Below are positions 1 to 8,356 of a stretch of 64,000 bases of DNA, in pieces; positions within the stretch are counted from its first letter, which is position 1; the number at the start of each line of letters is the position of its first letter. A program made the translations under genes and the position numbers. Origin of the DNA: Pseudalkalibacillus salsuginis (GTDB lineage Bacteria; Bacillota; Bacilli; Bacillales; Fictibacillaceae); contig NZ_JAKJHW010000002.1 of NCBI RefSeq assembly GCF_021646685.1, forward strand, positions 124,001 through 188,000. Direction: 5' to 3'. The notes beneath the pieces are model-generated. The model was not told where the DNA came from. It was given only the letters and a program-made list of their open reading frames with translations, and did no database searches.

Positions 1-318
1 CGCTTCTGTCCGTAACGGAAAGAAGTTATCCGGTGGTGAAACGGAGATGTTATCCCCTTGGCCGATGCATTCGTGCAAATACCCAGAACCACCGTTATGA
101 TCACTGATCTTTTTTACAGCGATTACGTACTCATTTTTCATTTCGAGGGGATTGTTCACCAACGAGTATTGACGCTTTCCCATTGGAAGATGAAGTGTCA
201 CATGTGCCCCCGCTCCGAATGGAGGTAAGGGGATTTCATCCGATGTGAAGGTGAATTTTTTAATTGTATCGGTTTCGTGTTCAATTTTTTTAACAGTCAA
301 TTGTAATGTATATGCCAT
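1..318 (-). CDS. PDR/VanB-family flavin oxidoreductase, N-terminal 106 residues (cut by window edge)
   Basis: Read on the minus strand from ATG at 318 to the window edge, so only the N-terminal flavin-binding part is visible. It opens MAYTLQLTVKKIEHETDTIK, followed by the beta-barrel motif GAHVTLHLP and the flavin-site motif RQYSLVN typical of phthalate dioxygenase reductase/VanB proteins. A GGATGAG ribosome site precedes the ATG, 22 bases after the stop of the DmmA-like gene. Known family role: passes electrons from NAD(P)H via flavin and a C-terminal 2Fe-2S domain to a partner oxygenase. Context (DmmA-like and DUF3445 genes upstream in the same direction) makes it the likely reductase subunit of a heme-dependent oxidative N-demethylase. 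The C-terminal ferredoxin domain lies outside the window and cannot be checked. Confidence 0.85.
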   Translation of the reverse strand, partial: MAYTLQLTVKKIEHETDTIKKFTFTSDEIPLPPFGAGAHVTLHLPMGKRQYSLVNNPLEMKNEYVIAVKKISDHNGGSGYLHECIGQGDNISVSPPDNFFPLRTEA

Positions 319-340
319 TGAGCTCATCCTTCATGCAATA

Positions 341-766
341 TTACAGAATCGGGTACCCAAGATAAGCGTCTTGAAAGCTCGAATAATGGTTGGAGGGTTC
401 GAGATGCTGACCACAGCTTATGCATATGATTGATTTTTCGAGACTTGCTGTTCTATTGATCCGATGACATTGCGAACAAAAGATGCAATAGGTTCCTGTA
501 TCCATTTTACCGATCCTTACATCCTCATGAGAGAACCCAGCTGAATTGGCGGCACGTCGTATCCGTTTACGGGCTGCACCACCGGTATAGAGGATCAACA
601 TAGTACCAAGAGGCTTGTCCTTGAGTATCTGTTCGATCTTTTTACGATCAACTGGCGAGTCAATCAGTTTTAATTCAACGCTGCTGCCGTTCTCTTTTTG
701 AAGCTCTTTCTCTTTAAGTCCATCTTTTTTGAATCGTACCTCGCTCAAAATCAAAATAGGTCTCAT
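341..766 (-). CDS. DmmA-like subunit of dimethylamine monooxygenase / N-demethylase
   Basis: A 141-residue protein. The N-terminal half has an alpha/beta look (residues 1-90, ending LGTMLILYTGGAARKRIRRAA). The C-terminal part holds a zinc-ribbon-like set of cysteines (CIFCSQCHRI, then CISCGQHL) followed by HYSSFQDAYLGYP. This C-terminal arrangement matches the DmmA C-terminal domain known from dimethylamine monooxygenase operons. Its ATG overlaps the stop of the DUF3445 gene by four bases (ATGA), and the reductase gene follows 22 bases on, so the three genes are almost certainly co-translated. Proposed role: accessory or electron-transfer subunit of the cytosolic N-demethylase complex. The family call rests on recalled motif and context, not on an alignment. 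Confidence 0.75.
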   Translation of the reverse strand: MRPILILSEVRFKKDGLKEKELQKENGSSVELKLIDSPVDRKKIEQILKDKPLGTMLILYTGGAARKRIRRAANSAGFSHEDVRIGKMDTGTYCIFCSQCHRINRTASLEKSIICISCGQHLEPSNHYSSFQDAYLGYPIL

Positions 767-1773
767 TGTCCCCTCCGCTCTTTTTCCATATGATTTTCCA
801 GGAAGCGGATTAATTCAGTCCTATACGTGGAAATCCCTTTGTATTCCGCGATTTCTTCAGGAAGCGTCTTGATGTTTTGGTAGAAAGATTTAAACCAGGA
901 TTCTTGTTGAATCAAGTCATTCAGTTGCAGTAAATAAGTGTGAATGGTAAAAAGGACATCATGATTCATCGGCAGCCTGAAAAGCCTCTGGACTTCTACG
1001 CGTAGGTGGATCAGATCACCTGCATTTTCACAAGTGACTTCCTGGCGATGTTTCCCCCATACAGAATAAGTTTCGAGAGGTGTATCAAGCATGTTGGTGA
1101 CCGTTATCGACCAGTTCTTTCTCTCCCATACGGTCCCAGGCCGGATTTTAGAAATGAACCGTTCCACCTTATCGATGAACCCATCATTTTGTATGCCTGG
1201 TACCGGGTTATGGATGGATTTGAACTCCATTCCTTGAACAAAAGCCAGTGACCAATTGGACGGAAAACACAACTGACCCGCTTCGAGAAAAAGCCCATTA
1301 TGGCGGTCGCCCATGAGGATAAGATCTTCCTGTACATGTCGACCAACCAAGTCCAACGGTTCGAGAGCAATTGTTGAGACGTCGCGAAAGACAAACGCTT
1401 CCTCTTCTTCCAATAGATGATTTTGAAATAAGCATTCATCACCCTTTTTTTGAAAAGTGAAGGACTCTGGATTGCAAGAAGCTAATTCATTGAACAGAAG
1501 GAGCATTATCTCCCATTGCGACTCCATCGACAGTGGAAGCGATCGGAAGCATCGGTGGTGATGTTTCTGCAACAGCTTTCTTTTCAGCTCCAATTCATTT
1601 TTATAATCCGCAGTAACCGTTATCGTTTTCGCTGGATCCAATGGTACGGAATTGTTGGAATAGGTATATTGATCCTTTGTGAATGGAAATGGAAACCCGT
1701 TTAAGCGTGACACTTGTATTACCTCCCGTACATCAAGCCGTCCCGTTATTTTAAATATTCCATAATAACCCAT
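763..1773 (-). CDS. DUF3445 heme-dependent oxidative N-demethylase, alpha subunit
   Basis: A 336-residue protein with the DUF3445 pattern: LPLSMESQWEIM early, VGRHVQEDLILMGDRHNGLFLEAG in the middle, and SIHNPVPG plus WERKNWSITV further on. In the characterised Pseudomonas enzyme this subunit is a PAS-fold heme protein that oxidatively demethylates secondary amines such as dimethylamine, releasing formaldehyde. The start ATG at 1773 has an AAGGA site about six bases upstream, and the gene overlaps the DmmA-like gene by four bases. It sits only 67 bases after the mdxR gene, with a hairpin in between and no obvious promoter. It could act on another small N-methylated amine; the substrate is inference. 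Confidence 0.8.
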   Translation of the reverse strand: MGYYGIFKITGRLDVREVIQVSRLNGFPFPFTKDQYTYSNNSVPLDPAKTITVTADYKNELELKRKLLQKHHHRCFRSLPLSMESQWEIMLLLFNELASCNPESFTFQKKGDECLFQNHLLEEEEAFVFRDVSTIALEPLDLVGRHVQEDLILMGDRHNGLFLEAGQLCFPSNWSLAFVQGMEFKSIHNPVPGIQNDGFIDKVERFISKIRPGTVWERKNWSITVTNMLDTPLETYSVWGKHRQEVTCENAGDLIHLRVEVQRLFRLPMNHDVLFTIHTYLLQLNDLIQQESWFKSFYQNIKTLPEEIAEYKGISTYRTELIRFLENHMEKERRGQ

Positions 1774-1793
1774 ACGAATCCTTCATGAAAACG

Positions 1794-1820
1794 AAAAGAG
1801 CTCACTCAGTGAACTCTTTT
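1794..1820 (-). terminator. Hairpin between mdxR and the N-demethylase operon
   Basis: A 12-base-pair stem with one G-T pair (AAAAGAGTTCAC against GTGAGCTCTTTT on the minus strand), followed by CTCTTTTCGTTTTC. It works as an intrinsic terminator for mdxR, but the run of T is imperfect, so read-through into the N-demethylase genes is possible. Confidence 0.6.
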
Positions 1821-1840
1821 CAATCTTGCATATTCTCTTA

Positions 1841-2863
1841 TTACCTTGCACCTCCGCTTGATTGTCGGATAATGATCTGATGGGCGACTTTTACTCTACT
1901 TGCTGGTGCATCAGGTTTTTCAAGAGATTTGAGTAAACTATCAACTGCCTGATAGCCCAACTCATAAATATTGATTTCGACCGATGTCAATGCAGGTGTG
2001 GCAAGCTCTGCGATCATCGCATTGTTGAAGCTCGCTACCGCAACATCATCCGGGACGGTGATCCCCATATCATCAAGCATCCTTAAGACGCCAAGTGCCA
2101 TAAGGTCATCTGTGACGATTAGTGCACTAGGAGGGTCTTCTAATGACATCAACTCGGAAACTGCCTTCCGTCCATCCTCCAATGCAAAATCGGCGTTGAT
2201 GACATAGTCTTTTCGATATGGAATCTTGGCATTCTGCAATGCTTTTTCATAGCCGAGCAAACGGTCGGTCGTCACGACGAGGTTGAGGCTTCCCCCGACA
2301 AAGCCGATCCGTTCGTGCCCATTGTCAATATGATATTCGGTCAGCTCTTTCGCTGCGCGATAGTTATCATTATCGACATGGTTGATGTGTCCGTCATTCT
2401 TATACGGCTTTCCGATTACGGTGAACGGGAACTTCTGTTCATATAAATAATTCATGATACGATCATCTACCCTTGAGTACAAGAGCACGATCCCATCCAC
2501 TCTTCTTCCCTGGACCATTCCGACCACCGCTCGATATATTTCATCTTCTGTCGTTCCAGTTGACATGAGCAAGGTGTATTCCTGTTCATGTGCCTTTGTG
2601 CTGATTCCGCGCAATACCTCAGGAAAGAAAGGATTTTGGAATGCCTTTTCTGCGGAACTCGGCATCACAAGCCCGATCGCCCGTGAGCTGCGGTTTGCCA
2701 GGCTCCGGGCAGTGAAGTTTGGATGGTACCCCAGATAATCCATCGCTTCACGGACTTTCCTCTTCGTTTCCTCACTTATCCTCGGGTTGTTCGCTACCAC
2801 ACGGGATACAGTCGAGGGAGCCACATTTGCGAGTTTTGCTACATCTTTTATTGTTACGGCCAA
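1841..2863 (-). CDS. mdxR: LacI-family maltose/maltodextrin operon regulator (MdxR/MalR-like)
   Basis: A 340-residue LacI-type repressor. Residues 3-25 form the helix-turn-helix (TIKDVAKLANVAPSTVSRVV); the hinge helix follows near residues 50-60 (ARSLANRSSRAIGLV); the rest is a periplasmic-binding-protein-like effector domain ending IIRQSS. The start is TTG at 2863 with AGGGGG upstream. It lies directly downstream of the maltodextrin permease genes on the same strand and is probably co-transcribed with them. Two inverted repeats of LacI/CcpA type between mdxE and nplT are its likely targets. The effector is expected to be a maltodextrin, but this is inferred from context. Confidence 0.85.
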   Translation of the reverse strand: MAVTIKDVAKLANVAPSTVSRVVANNPRISEETKRKVREAMDYLGYHPNFTARSLANRSSRAIGLVMPSSAEKAFQNPFFPEVLRGISTKAHEQEYTLLMSTGTTEDEIYRAVVGMVQGRRVDGIVLLYSRVDDRIMNYLYEQKFPFTVIGKPYKNDGHINHVDNDNYRAAKELTEYHIDNGHERIGFVGGSLNLVVTTDRLLGYEKALQNAKIPYRKDYVINADFALEDGRKAVSELMSLEDPPSALIVTDDLMALGVLRMLDDMGITVPDDVAVASFNNAMIAELATPALTSVEINIYELGYQAVDSLLKSLEKPDAPASRVKVAHQIIIRQSSGGAR

Positions 2864-2959
2864 GTCTGCTTCCCCCTGTTCGTCTTCTCACTGATTCTAT
2901 ATTACCATTATAATCCAATATACTCATCTGTTAACATATCCTGCCATTTAGGTAATCGT

Positions 2960-3802
2960 TTATCCTTTCGTACCGCCCGCAGTCAGACCCGAAATGAGAT
3001 AACGTTGCAAGGATAGGAATAACAATGAAATCGGAATCGCAATCAAAACAGCCCCAGCAGCGAATTTGGTAAATTCTCCACCGAATTGCTTGGCAACCAG
3101 ATTGTATAATCCCACTGCCAATGTAAACTTTTCTTCACTTCTCAAAATTACTTTTGCAAGAATGAAATCAGCGAATGGTGTAATGAAGCTAAATAGCGCA
3201 ATGACAGCAAGAATCGGTTTTGCAAGCGGCAGGATGATCTGCCAGAAGATTCGAAAATGCCCTGCTCCATCAATTCTTGCAGATTCATCAAGCTCCTTTG
3301 GAATTGTATCAAAATATCCTTTCGCAAGCCATGTATTCATCGGCAGCAATCCACCGGTATATAGCAGGATGAGAGCAAAGTGGGTATCGATCAATTTCGT
3401 CTGGACCGCGAGTACATAAATGGCGATAAGGGCAGCGAAGTTTGGGATCATTTGCAAAATCAAAAACGTCATCAATCCATTTTTGCGGCCGATGAAACGA
3501 TACCTTGAAAAAGAATACCCCATCAAAGCGATCATCGTTACAGAGAAGGTCATCGTAATGATGCAAATTTTCAATGTGTTCCAATACCAGAGCAAGTATT
3601 TGCTTGACGAGAGGTCAAACAATTCTTGATAATGCTTCAACGTAGCGTTTTTTGGAATGATGGTCGATCCAGACAGACTATTTCCAGGATTGAAAGAAGA
3701 ACCGACAATCCAAAGGACCGGATAGATGACAATGGTGACTGCAATCAATATCGCGATATAGGATAAGGTGAGGCGGATGAGTTTTTGTCTTTTCATATTC
3801 AT
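2960..3802 (-). CDS. mdxG: Maltodextrin ABC transporter permease (MalG/MdxG type)
   Basis: A 280-residue integral membrane protein with six predicted segments. It carries the EAA loop that docks the ATPase (ELDESARIDGAGHFRIFWQI, about residues 190-209) and the typical MalG C-terminus QRYLISGLTAGGTKG. It starts one base after the mdxF stop, using a GAGGAGG site inside the end of mdxF. It forms the membrane channel with MdxF. No ATPase gene is present in the locus; in B. subtilis the shared ATPase MsmX serves such importers, and the same arrangement is likely here. Confidence 0.93.
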   Translation of the reverse strand: MNMKRQKLIRLTLSYIAILIAVTIVIYPVLWIVGSSFNPGNSLSGSTIIPKNATLKHYQELFDLSSSKYLLWYWNTLKICIITMTFSVTMIALMGYSFSRYRFIGRKNGLMTFLILQMIPNFAALIAIYVLAVQTKLIDTHFALILLYTGGLLPMNTWLAKGYFDTIPKELDESARIDGAGHFRIFWQIILPLAKPILAVIALFSFITPFADFILAKVILRSEEKFTLAVGLYNLVAKQFGGEFTKFAAGAVLIAIPISLLFLSLQRYLISGLTAGGTKG

Positions 3803-3803
3803 G

Positions 3804-5090
3804 TTACATCATATCCTCCTCTTTAAACGATTTTGTTCTTCTGAACTGCCAGAGAGCTACTGAAATGACAATCAATGATAGAAGCATCGTGACTGCAGCA
3901 GCCTTCGCATATTGCTTGGATTCAAGCGTCAAGCTGTAGATCCAGGATATCAAAATGTCTGTCGAGCCAGCCGTCTGTCCCGGCATTGGCGGACCTCCTC
4001 CGTTGAATAGGAAGATGACATTGAAATTATTGAAGTTGAACGTATATTGCGTAATCAAAATGGGGGCGATCGCATAAAGGATCAGCGGCAATGTGATCGA
4101 ACGGAATTTCTGTAACATCGTTGCACCATCCACAGTTCCAGCTTCATACAATTCTTCCGGAATCGATTGAAGGACACCGGTCACCATCGCAAAGATGAAC
4201 GGGAACCCGAGCCACGACTGAATAAGGATCAACGCGAATTTCGCCCAGAAGGGGCTTGTAAGCCATGGGATCGGGTCAATCCCGAAGAAAGCGAGTAAAT
4301 CATTATTGATTGCCCCGAACGATTCGTTGAACATTCCGGCGAATACGAGGATCGAAACGAATGCAGGAATCGCCCACGGCAGGATCAAAATCGTTCTGAA
4401 CAGTTTTTTGAACTTCAGGTCCTTTTGGTTCAATAGGACAGCCAGGAAGATTCCGATTGTAATTTGAACCGTCGTGGCAATGAATGTCCAGATCACTGTC
4501 CAGGATAGGACACTGATGAATGTTCTGCGCCATATATCCAATTTGAAAATATCAATAAAGTTTTGGAAACCGACCCAATCTACTAATCTAGCTGGTGGTG
4601 AATGATATAAGTCATAGTTGGTGAACGCCAACAGAATGACGAATAGTATCGGAAAGATCACCACGAAAATAAGCAGGAAAAAACCAGGCGAAAGCATGAG
4701 ATACGGGAATCCGGTATCGATTACATTGCGGTATTGTTCACGGATGGAATTCAATTGGATCCCCAAGTCACGCCTCTTTCCATTCAAATGCGCATCATAT
4801 AGATTCAGCGCATACACACAAAGACCGAGTAATAAAACGAGAACCGCGATGATCCCTTCGACCAATAAAAAGACGGAATGATCACGGGGAAGCTGTTCAC
4901 CTAGTGTCACCAGTCCCCAAAGACCTATGTTCAATAAATCCTTAAATGCGATTATGAAAGAAAATGTCAAAACGATGAATGAAAAAGCTTTAAGGTATTG
5001 ACGGTTGTAAAGCTGCCCTACCCCTGGAATGAAGGACAAGAAAAAGGCTCTTTTCCGATGAGTGGACTTGGTAGCGTTCGTGTCGATCAT
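3804..5090 (-). CDS. mdxF: Maltodextrin ABC transporter permease (MalF/MdxF type)
   Basis: A 428-residue membrane protein. The first 110 residues form an extra region with several hydrophobic helices (FIPGVGQLYNRQYLKAF near residue 20), followed by the conserved permease core. The EAA loop is visible as EELYEAGTVDGATMLQKFRS (about residues 315-334). Length is close to B. subtilis MdxF. The ATG at 5090 follows a GGGGGT ribosome site. It pairs with MdxG to import maltodextrins delivered by the MdxE-like lipoprotein encoded upstream. Confidence 0.92.
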   Translation of the reverse strand: MIDTNATKSTHRKRAFFLSFIPGVGQLYNRQYLKAFSFIVLTFSFIIAFKDLLNIGLWGLVTLGEQLPRDHSVFLLVEGIIAVLVLLLGLCVYALNLYDAHLNGKRRDLGIQLNSIREQYRNVIDTGFPYLMLSPGFFLLIFVVIFPILFVILLAFTNYDLYHSPPARLVDWVGFQNFIDIFKLDIWRRTFISVLSWTVIWTFIATTVQITIGIFLAVLLNQKDLKFKKLFRTILILPWAIPAFVSILVFAGMFNESFGAINNDLLAFFGIDPIPWLTSPFWAKFALILIQSWLGFPFIFAMVTGVLQSIPEELYEAGTVDGATMLQKFRSITLPLILYAIAPILITQYTFNFNNFNVIFLFNGGGPPMPGQTAGSTDILISWIYSLTLESKQYAKAAAVTMLLSLIVISVALWQFRRTKSFKEEDMM

Positions 5091-5141
5091 TGATACCCCC
5101 TATCCTTTCTTTCTATATTTTAAAATGGTAGAAAGATAGAA

Positions 5142-5166
5142 GCAGTACCCCGGTTAGAGGTACCGC
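5142..5166 (-). other. Stem-loop between mdxE and mdxF
   Basis: Eight paired positions with one mismatch around a nine-base loop. There is no proper run of T after it on the minus strand. Such hairpins behind binding-protein genes often stabilise the upstream message or lower read-through into the permease genes; that role is inference here. Confidence 0.4.
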
Positions 5167-5178
5167 TTATCTGTCCGC

Positions 5179-6447
5179 TTATTTAGCTCCGGAAGCTTCA
5201 ATTTGTTGTTTAATTGTTTTGGTCGAATCTTCAAGTGCCGGTTGCGGTTTTTGTTTTCCAGTCACGATCAACTGAAGCGCATTAGCCATAGGCTCCCAAA
5301 CCTGACCCATTTCAGGAATGTTCGGCATCGGTACACCGCGTTGCGATTGGACAGCAACAGCAGCCGCACCTTCATTGTCTGCGATGACAGGGTCTTCAAT
5401 CAATGATTTGACTGGAGGAATCTCTTTCGTTTTTTCATAACGGATTTTTGCATTTTCTTCATTCGTAACCCATTCAACTAGTTTTGTTGCCCATTCCTTA
5501 TTCTCAGAATAAGCTGACACATGCCATCCCTTCACCCCGATGAAAGTTTGTGGATACTCACCGTTTGGAAGCTTCGGAAGTGGTGCTACTCCAATTTCGA
5601 TACCGGCATCTTGCATCCCTTGGAATGCCCATGGTCCGTTCATGACTGAAGCGACCTTTCCTTCGTTGAACAATCCGTCCATGGCAGAGCCGCCGTTTTC
5701 ACCTACGATTCCTTTAGGGAACAAGCCTTCCTCATACCATTTTTGGATGTATTGTGCCCCTTTAACTGCGCCTTCATTATTCAACCCGATGTCATCTGCA
5801 TCAAGGCCATCATCCGTTTGCTTGAATACATAACCCCCATTTGCAGCCATGATAGCATTTGCGAAATAGAAGTTGTCCCATAGAGCGAGGAATCCATAGT
5901 TCCCATTTCCAGTGAAATCTTTCGAGAAGTCATATAGTTCATCAAAAGATTCAGGTGCCGCCTCCATGTGCTCTTTGTTATAAATGAAAACTGGGGTTTC
6001 TGTCGCCTTCGGCAGTCCGTAAAGCTGGCCTTCGAAGGATTGTGCTTGAATGGATGATTCTGTAAATGTATCAATCACCTTTTCATCAACCTCAATTGGC
6101 GCCAATAAACCTTGAGTGGCCAATGCACCGATCTGGTCATGAGGCAAAGTCAGTACGTCAGGACCTGTCCCCGCTGGAGCATCTAATGGAAGCTGCTCAC
6201 GGATTTCATCAGCCATCCCTAACTCTTTGAATTCAACTTTGATACCGTATTTTTCTTCAAAGCTTTTGATAGCAGGCTCAAGTGCTACCCCTTTCTCTTT
6301 ATCTTCCCAAACAACCAGCTTTTCAGGCTTTTCATTGCTGTCCGTTTTACCGCCTGTCTCTTCCCCTGAATCTTGCGGACCACAAGCTGCAAGCATTGAC
6401 ACTGCCAATCCAGCTGTCAGTGATACACTCAAAAACTTCTCTAACAT
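5179..6447 (-). CDS. mdxE: Maltodextrin-binding lipoprotein (MdxE-like)
   Basis: A 422-residue solute-binding protein. It has a lipoprotein signal with lipobox L19-A20-A21-C22, then an acidic/polar linker, then a bacterial extracellular-binding family 1 fold (LVVWEDKEKG, VLTLPHDQIG, AVMNGPWAFQGM-type segment, and IRYEKTKEIPPV). The start ATG at 6447 has GGGGGAGG six bases upstream. It captures maltose/maltodextrins at the outer face of the membrane for MdxF/MdxG. It is transcribed divergently from nplT from a promoter whose -35 box lies in an operator-like palindrome. Confidence 0.93.
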   Translation of the reverse strand: MLEKFLSVSLTAGLAVSMLAACGPQDSGEETGGKTDSNEKPEKLVVWEDKEKGVALEPAIKSFEEKYGIKVEFKELGMADEIREQLPLDAPAGTGPDVLTLPHDQIGALATQGLLAPIEVDEKVIDTFTESSIQAQSFEGQLYGLPKATETPVFIYNKEHMEAAPESFDELYDFSKDFTGNGNYGFLALWDNFYFANAIMAANGGYVFKQTDDGLDADDIGLNNEGAVKGAQYIQKWYEEGLFPKGIVGENGGSAMDGLFNEGKVASVMNGPWAFQGMQDAGIEIGVAPLPKLPNGEYPQTFIGVKGWHVSAYSENKEWATKLVEWVTNEENAKIRYEKTKEIPPVKSLIEDPVIADNEGAAAVAVQSQRGVPMPNIPEMGQVWEPMANALQLIVTGKQKPQPALEDSTKTIKQQIEASGAK

Positions 6448-6482
6448 TAAATGACCTCCCCCAAAATATGAATCAATTATTG

Positions 6483-6496
6483 TGAAAACGTTTGCA
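6483..6496. promoter_or_regulatory. Operator-like palindrome O2 (CcpA/MdxR type)
   Basis: On the minus strand it reads TGCAAACGTTTTCA, a good match to the cre/LacI-family consensus. It lies 13-27 bases downstream of the mdxE -10 box, where bound repressor would block transcription. Confidence 0.7.
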
Positions 6497-6509
6497 CTGA
6501 TTTATTTGT

Positions 6510-6538
6510 ATTATACATATGCATAGAACTTTCTGCAA
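6510..6538 (-). promoter_or_regulatory. mdxE promoter (sigma-A)
   Basis: On the minus strand: -35 TTGCAG (6538-6533), a 17-base spacer, and a perfect -10 TATAAT (6515-6510). The -35 lies inside operator O1. Confidence 0.75.
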
Positions 6539-6547
6539 CCGTTTGCA
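6534..6547. promoter_or_regulatory. Operator-like palindrome O1 overlapping both divergent -35 boxes
   Basis: TGCAACCGTTTGCA, a near-perfect inverted repeat of LacI/CcpA type centred on CG. It contains most of the mdxE -35 on one strand and of the nplT -35 on the other, so one protein could repress both directions. Confidence 0.72.
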
Positions 6548-6571
6548 TAACTTTTTTTATTAAATTATGAT
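6543..6571 (+). promoter_or_regulatory. nplT promoter (sigma-A)
   Basis: TTGCAT (6543-6548), a 17-base spacer, and TATGAT (6566-6571), about 49 bases before the nplT start. The -35 shares bases with operator O1. Confidence 0.65.
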
Positions 6572-6619
6572 ATATATAAGATTAATCGAATCAAACTTCT
6601 AAAAAAGAGGTGCCTATCC

Positions 6620-8356
6620 ATGGAGAAAACAGCAATCTACCATCGTCCGAAAAACAACTACGCATACGCTCGTACCACTGAAAAAATCCATATACGTTTA
6701 CGCTCTGCCACAAATGACTTGATACAAGTCCACTTAATCTATGGCGATCCCTATATATGGGATGAAAATGGCTGGAAAAATGATAAGACACCGATGCAAC
6801 TAGAAGGCTCAGATGACCTTTTCGATTACTGGATTGCAGAAGTAGAACCAGAGTTCAAGAGATTACGATACGGATTTCAATTGGAGAACGGTGACGAAAG
6901 TCTCGTCTATGGAGAAAAAGGATTCGCGGAAACTGATCCCCGGGACACTGATTTTTACTTCGCCTTCCCTTTTTTGAATGAAATCGATGTGTTCAAAGCG
7001 CCGGAATGGGTGAACGGGACAGTATGGTATCAAATTTTCCCTGAACGATTCGCGAATGGCGATCCATCTATTAACCCACCAGGGACATTGGATTGGGGGA
7101 CCAAGCCGCCTGAAAAGGATAACTTTTTCGGTGGAGATTTCCAGGGTGTAATCGACCATCTTGATTACCTGACAGACCTCGGGATTGGCGGAATCTACTT
7201 CACCCCTATATTCAAAGCACACTCCAACCACAAATACGACACAATCGATTATATGGAAATTGATCCTCAGTTCGGGGACAAAGAAACATTCCGAAACTTG
7301 GTAACAGAATGCCATAAGCGAGGAATCAAGGTGATGCTCGACGCGGTGTTCAACCATAGTGGTTATTTCTTCGAACCATTTCAAGATGTACTGAAATATC
7401 AGGAGGAATCACGGTATAAAGAATGGTTCCGGATTCGGGAATTCCCGATTGTCGAAGAGCCAACTCCGTCTTATGATGCTTTTGCTTTTGTTTCCTCTAT
7501 GCCGAAGTTGAATACGGAAAATCCAGAAGTCCGTAAGTATTTGTTGAATGTTGGGCGTTATTGGGTTGAAGAATTCGATATTGACGGTTGGCGTTTGGAT
7601 GTAGCAAATGAAGTGGACCATGCTTTTTGGCGGGATTTCCGCCGGACAGTCAAAAAGGTGAAGGCTGACGTCTATATTCTCGGTGAGATTTGGCACGACG
7701 CGATGCCATGGCTTCAAGGCGATCAATTTGACGCAGTGATGAATTATCCCTTCACGAATGCAGCACTCAACTTTTTCGCAAAGAGGGAAATTGGTGCTGA
7801 GGAATTCAGGGCGCAGATCACGAAATGGATGGTCTCCTATCCGAAAAACGTGAACGATGTTGCCTTTAATCTACTCGGCAGCCATGACACACCTCGGATT
7901 TTGACCATTTGTGATAATGATGATCGACGTTTAAGGCTGCTTTTCTTGTTTCAGCTTACGTTTACAGGCTCGCCATGCATTTATTACGGTGATGAAATCG
8001 GGCTTACTGGCGGACAGGACCCTGGCTGCCGCAAATGTATGGAATGGGATGAAAAAAAGCAGGATATGACTTTACGGTCATTCGTTTCGCGCTTGGTTGA
8101 ACTACGCCGGTCGTATAATGCACTGCAAGGTGATTCATATTTCAAATTCATCGAGGTGGACAGTCATCTGGATGTCGTGATGTATGAAAGAAGTATAGAA
8201 GATGAGAAAATTGTTGTGGTCATCAACATTTCAGAGAAAGAAAGCGAAGTTGTGCTTGAAGGTCAATTTGTGGATCTATGGAATGGAAAAGGTACTGTTA
8301 ATGGAGGACCTATCAAGGTGGAGCCATACGGCTTCAAAATTTTCCAGGTAAAGTAA
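6620..8356 (+). CDS. nplT: Neopullulanase / cyclomaltodextrinase (GH13)
   Basis: A 578-residue GH13 enzyme without a signal peptide, hence intracellular. Residues 1-120 are the N-terminal domain typical of the cyclomaltodextrinase/neopullulanase/maltogenic amylase group. The barrel shows WYQIFPERF (136-144), LDAVFNHSG (240-248), the nucleophile D327 in DGWRLD, the acid/base E356 in LGEIWH, and the transition-state stabiliser D423 in LLGSHD. It cleaves imported maltodextrins to maltose and glucose. The ATG at 6620 follows AAAGAGGTG. It is divergent from the mdx transport operon and shares its operator. Confidence 0.92.
   Translation: MEKTAIYHRPKNNYAYARTTEKIHIRLRSATNDLIQVHLIYGDPYIWDENGWKNDKTPMQLEGSDDLFDYWIAEVEPEFKRLRYGFQLENGDESLVYGEKGFAETDPRDTDFYFAFPFLNEIDVFKAPEWVNGTVWYQIFPERFANGDPSINPPGTLDWGTKPPEKDNFFGGDFQGVIDHLDYLTDLGIGGIYFTPIFKAHSNHKYDTIDYMEIDPQFGDKETFRNLVTECHKRGIKVMLDAVFNHSGYFFEPFQDVLKYQEESRYKEWFRIREFPIVEEPTPSYDAFAFVSSMPKLNTENPEVRKYLLNVGRYWVEEFDIDGWRLDVANEVDHAFWRDFRRTVKKVKADVYILGEIWHDAMPWLQGDQFDAVMNYPFTNAALNFFAKREIGAEEFRAQITKWMVSYPKNVNDVAFNLLGSHDTPRILTICDNDDRRLRLLFLFQLTFTGSPCIYYGDEIGLTGGQDPGCRKCMEWDEKKQDMTLRSFVSRLVELRRSYNALQGDSYFKFIEVDSHLDVVMYERSIEDEKIVVVINISEKESEVVLEGQFVDLWNGKGTVNGGPIKVEPYGFKIFQVK

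Noticed and set aside
1006-1251. Plus-strand frame inside the DUF3445 gene
   Set aside because: Antisense shadow of a clearly coding gene with no ribosome site.
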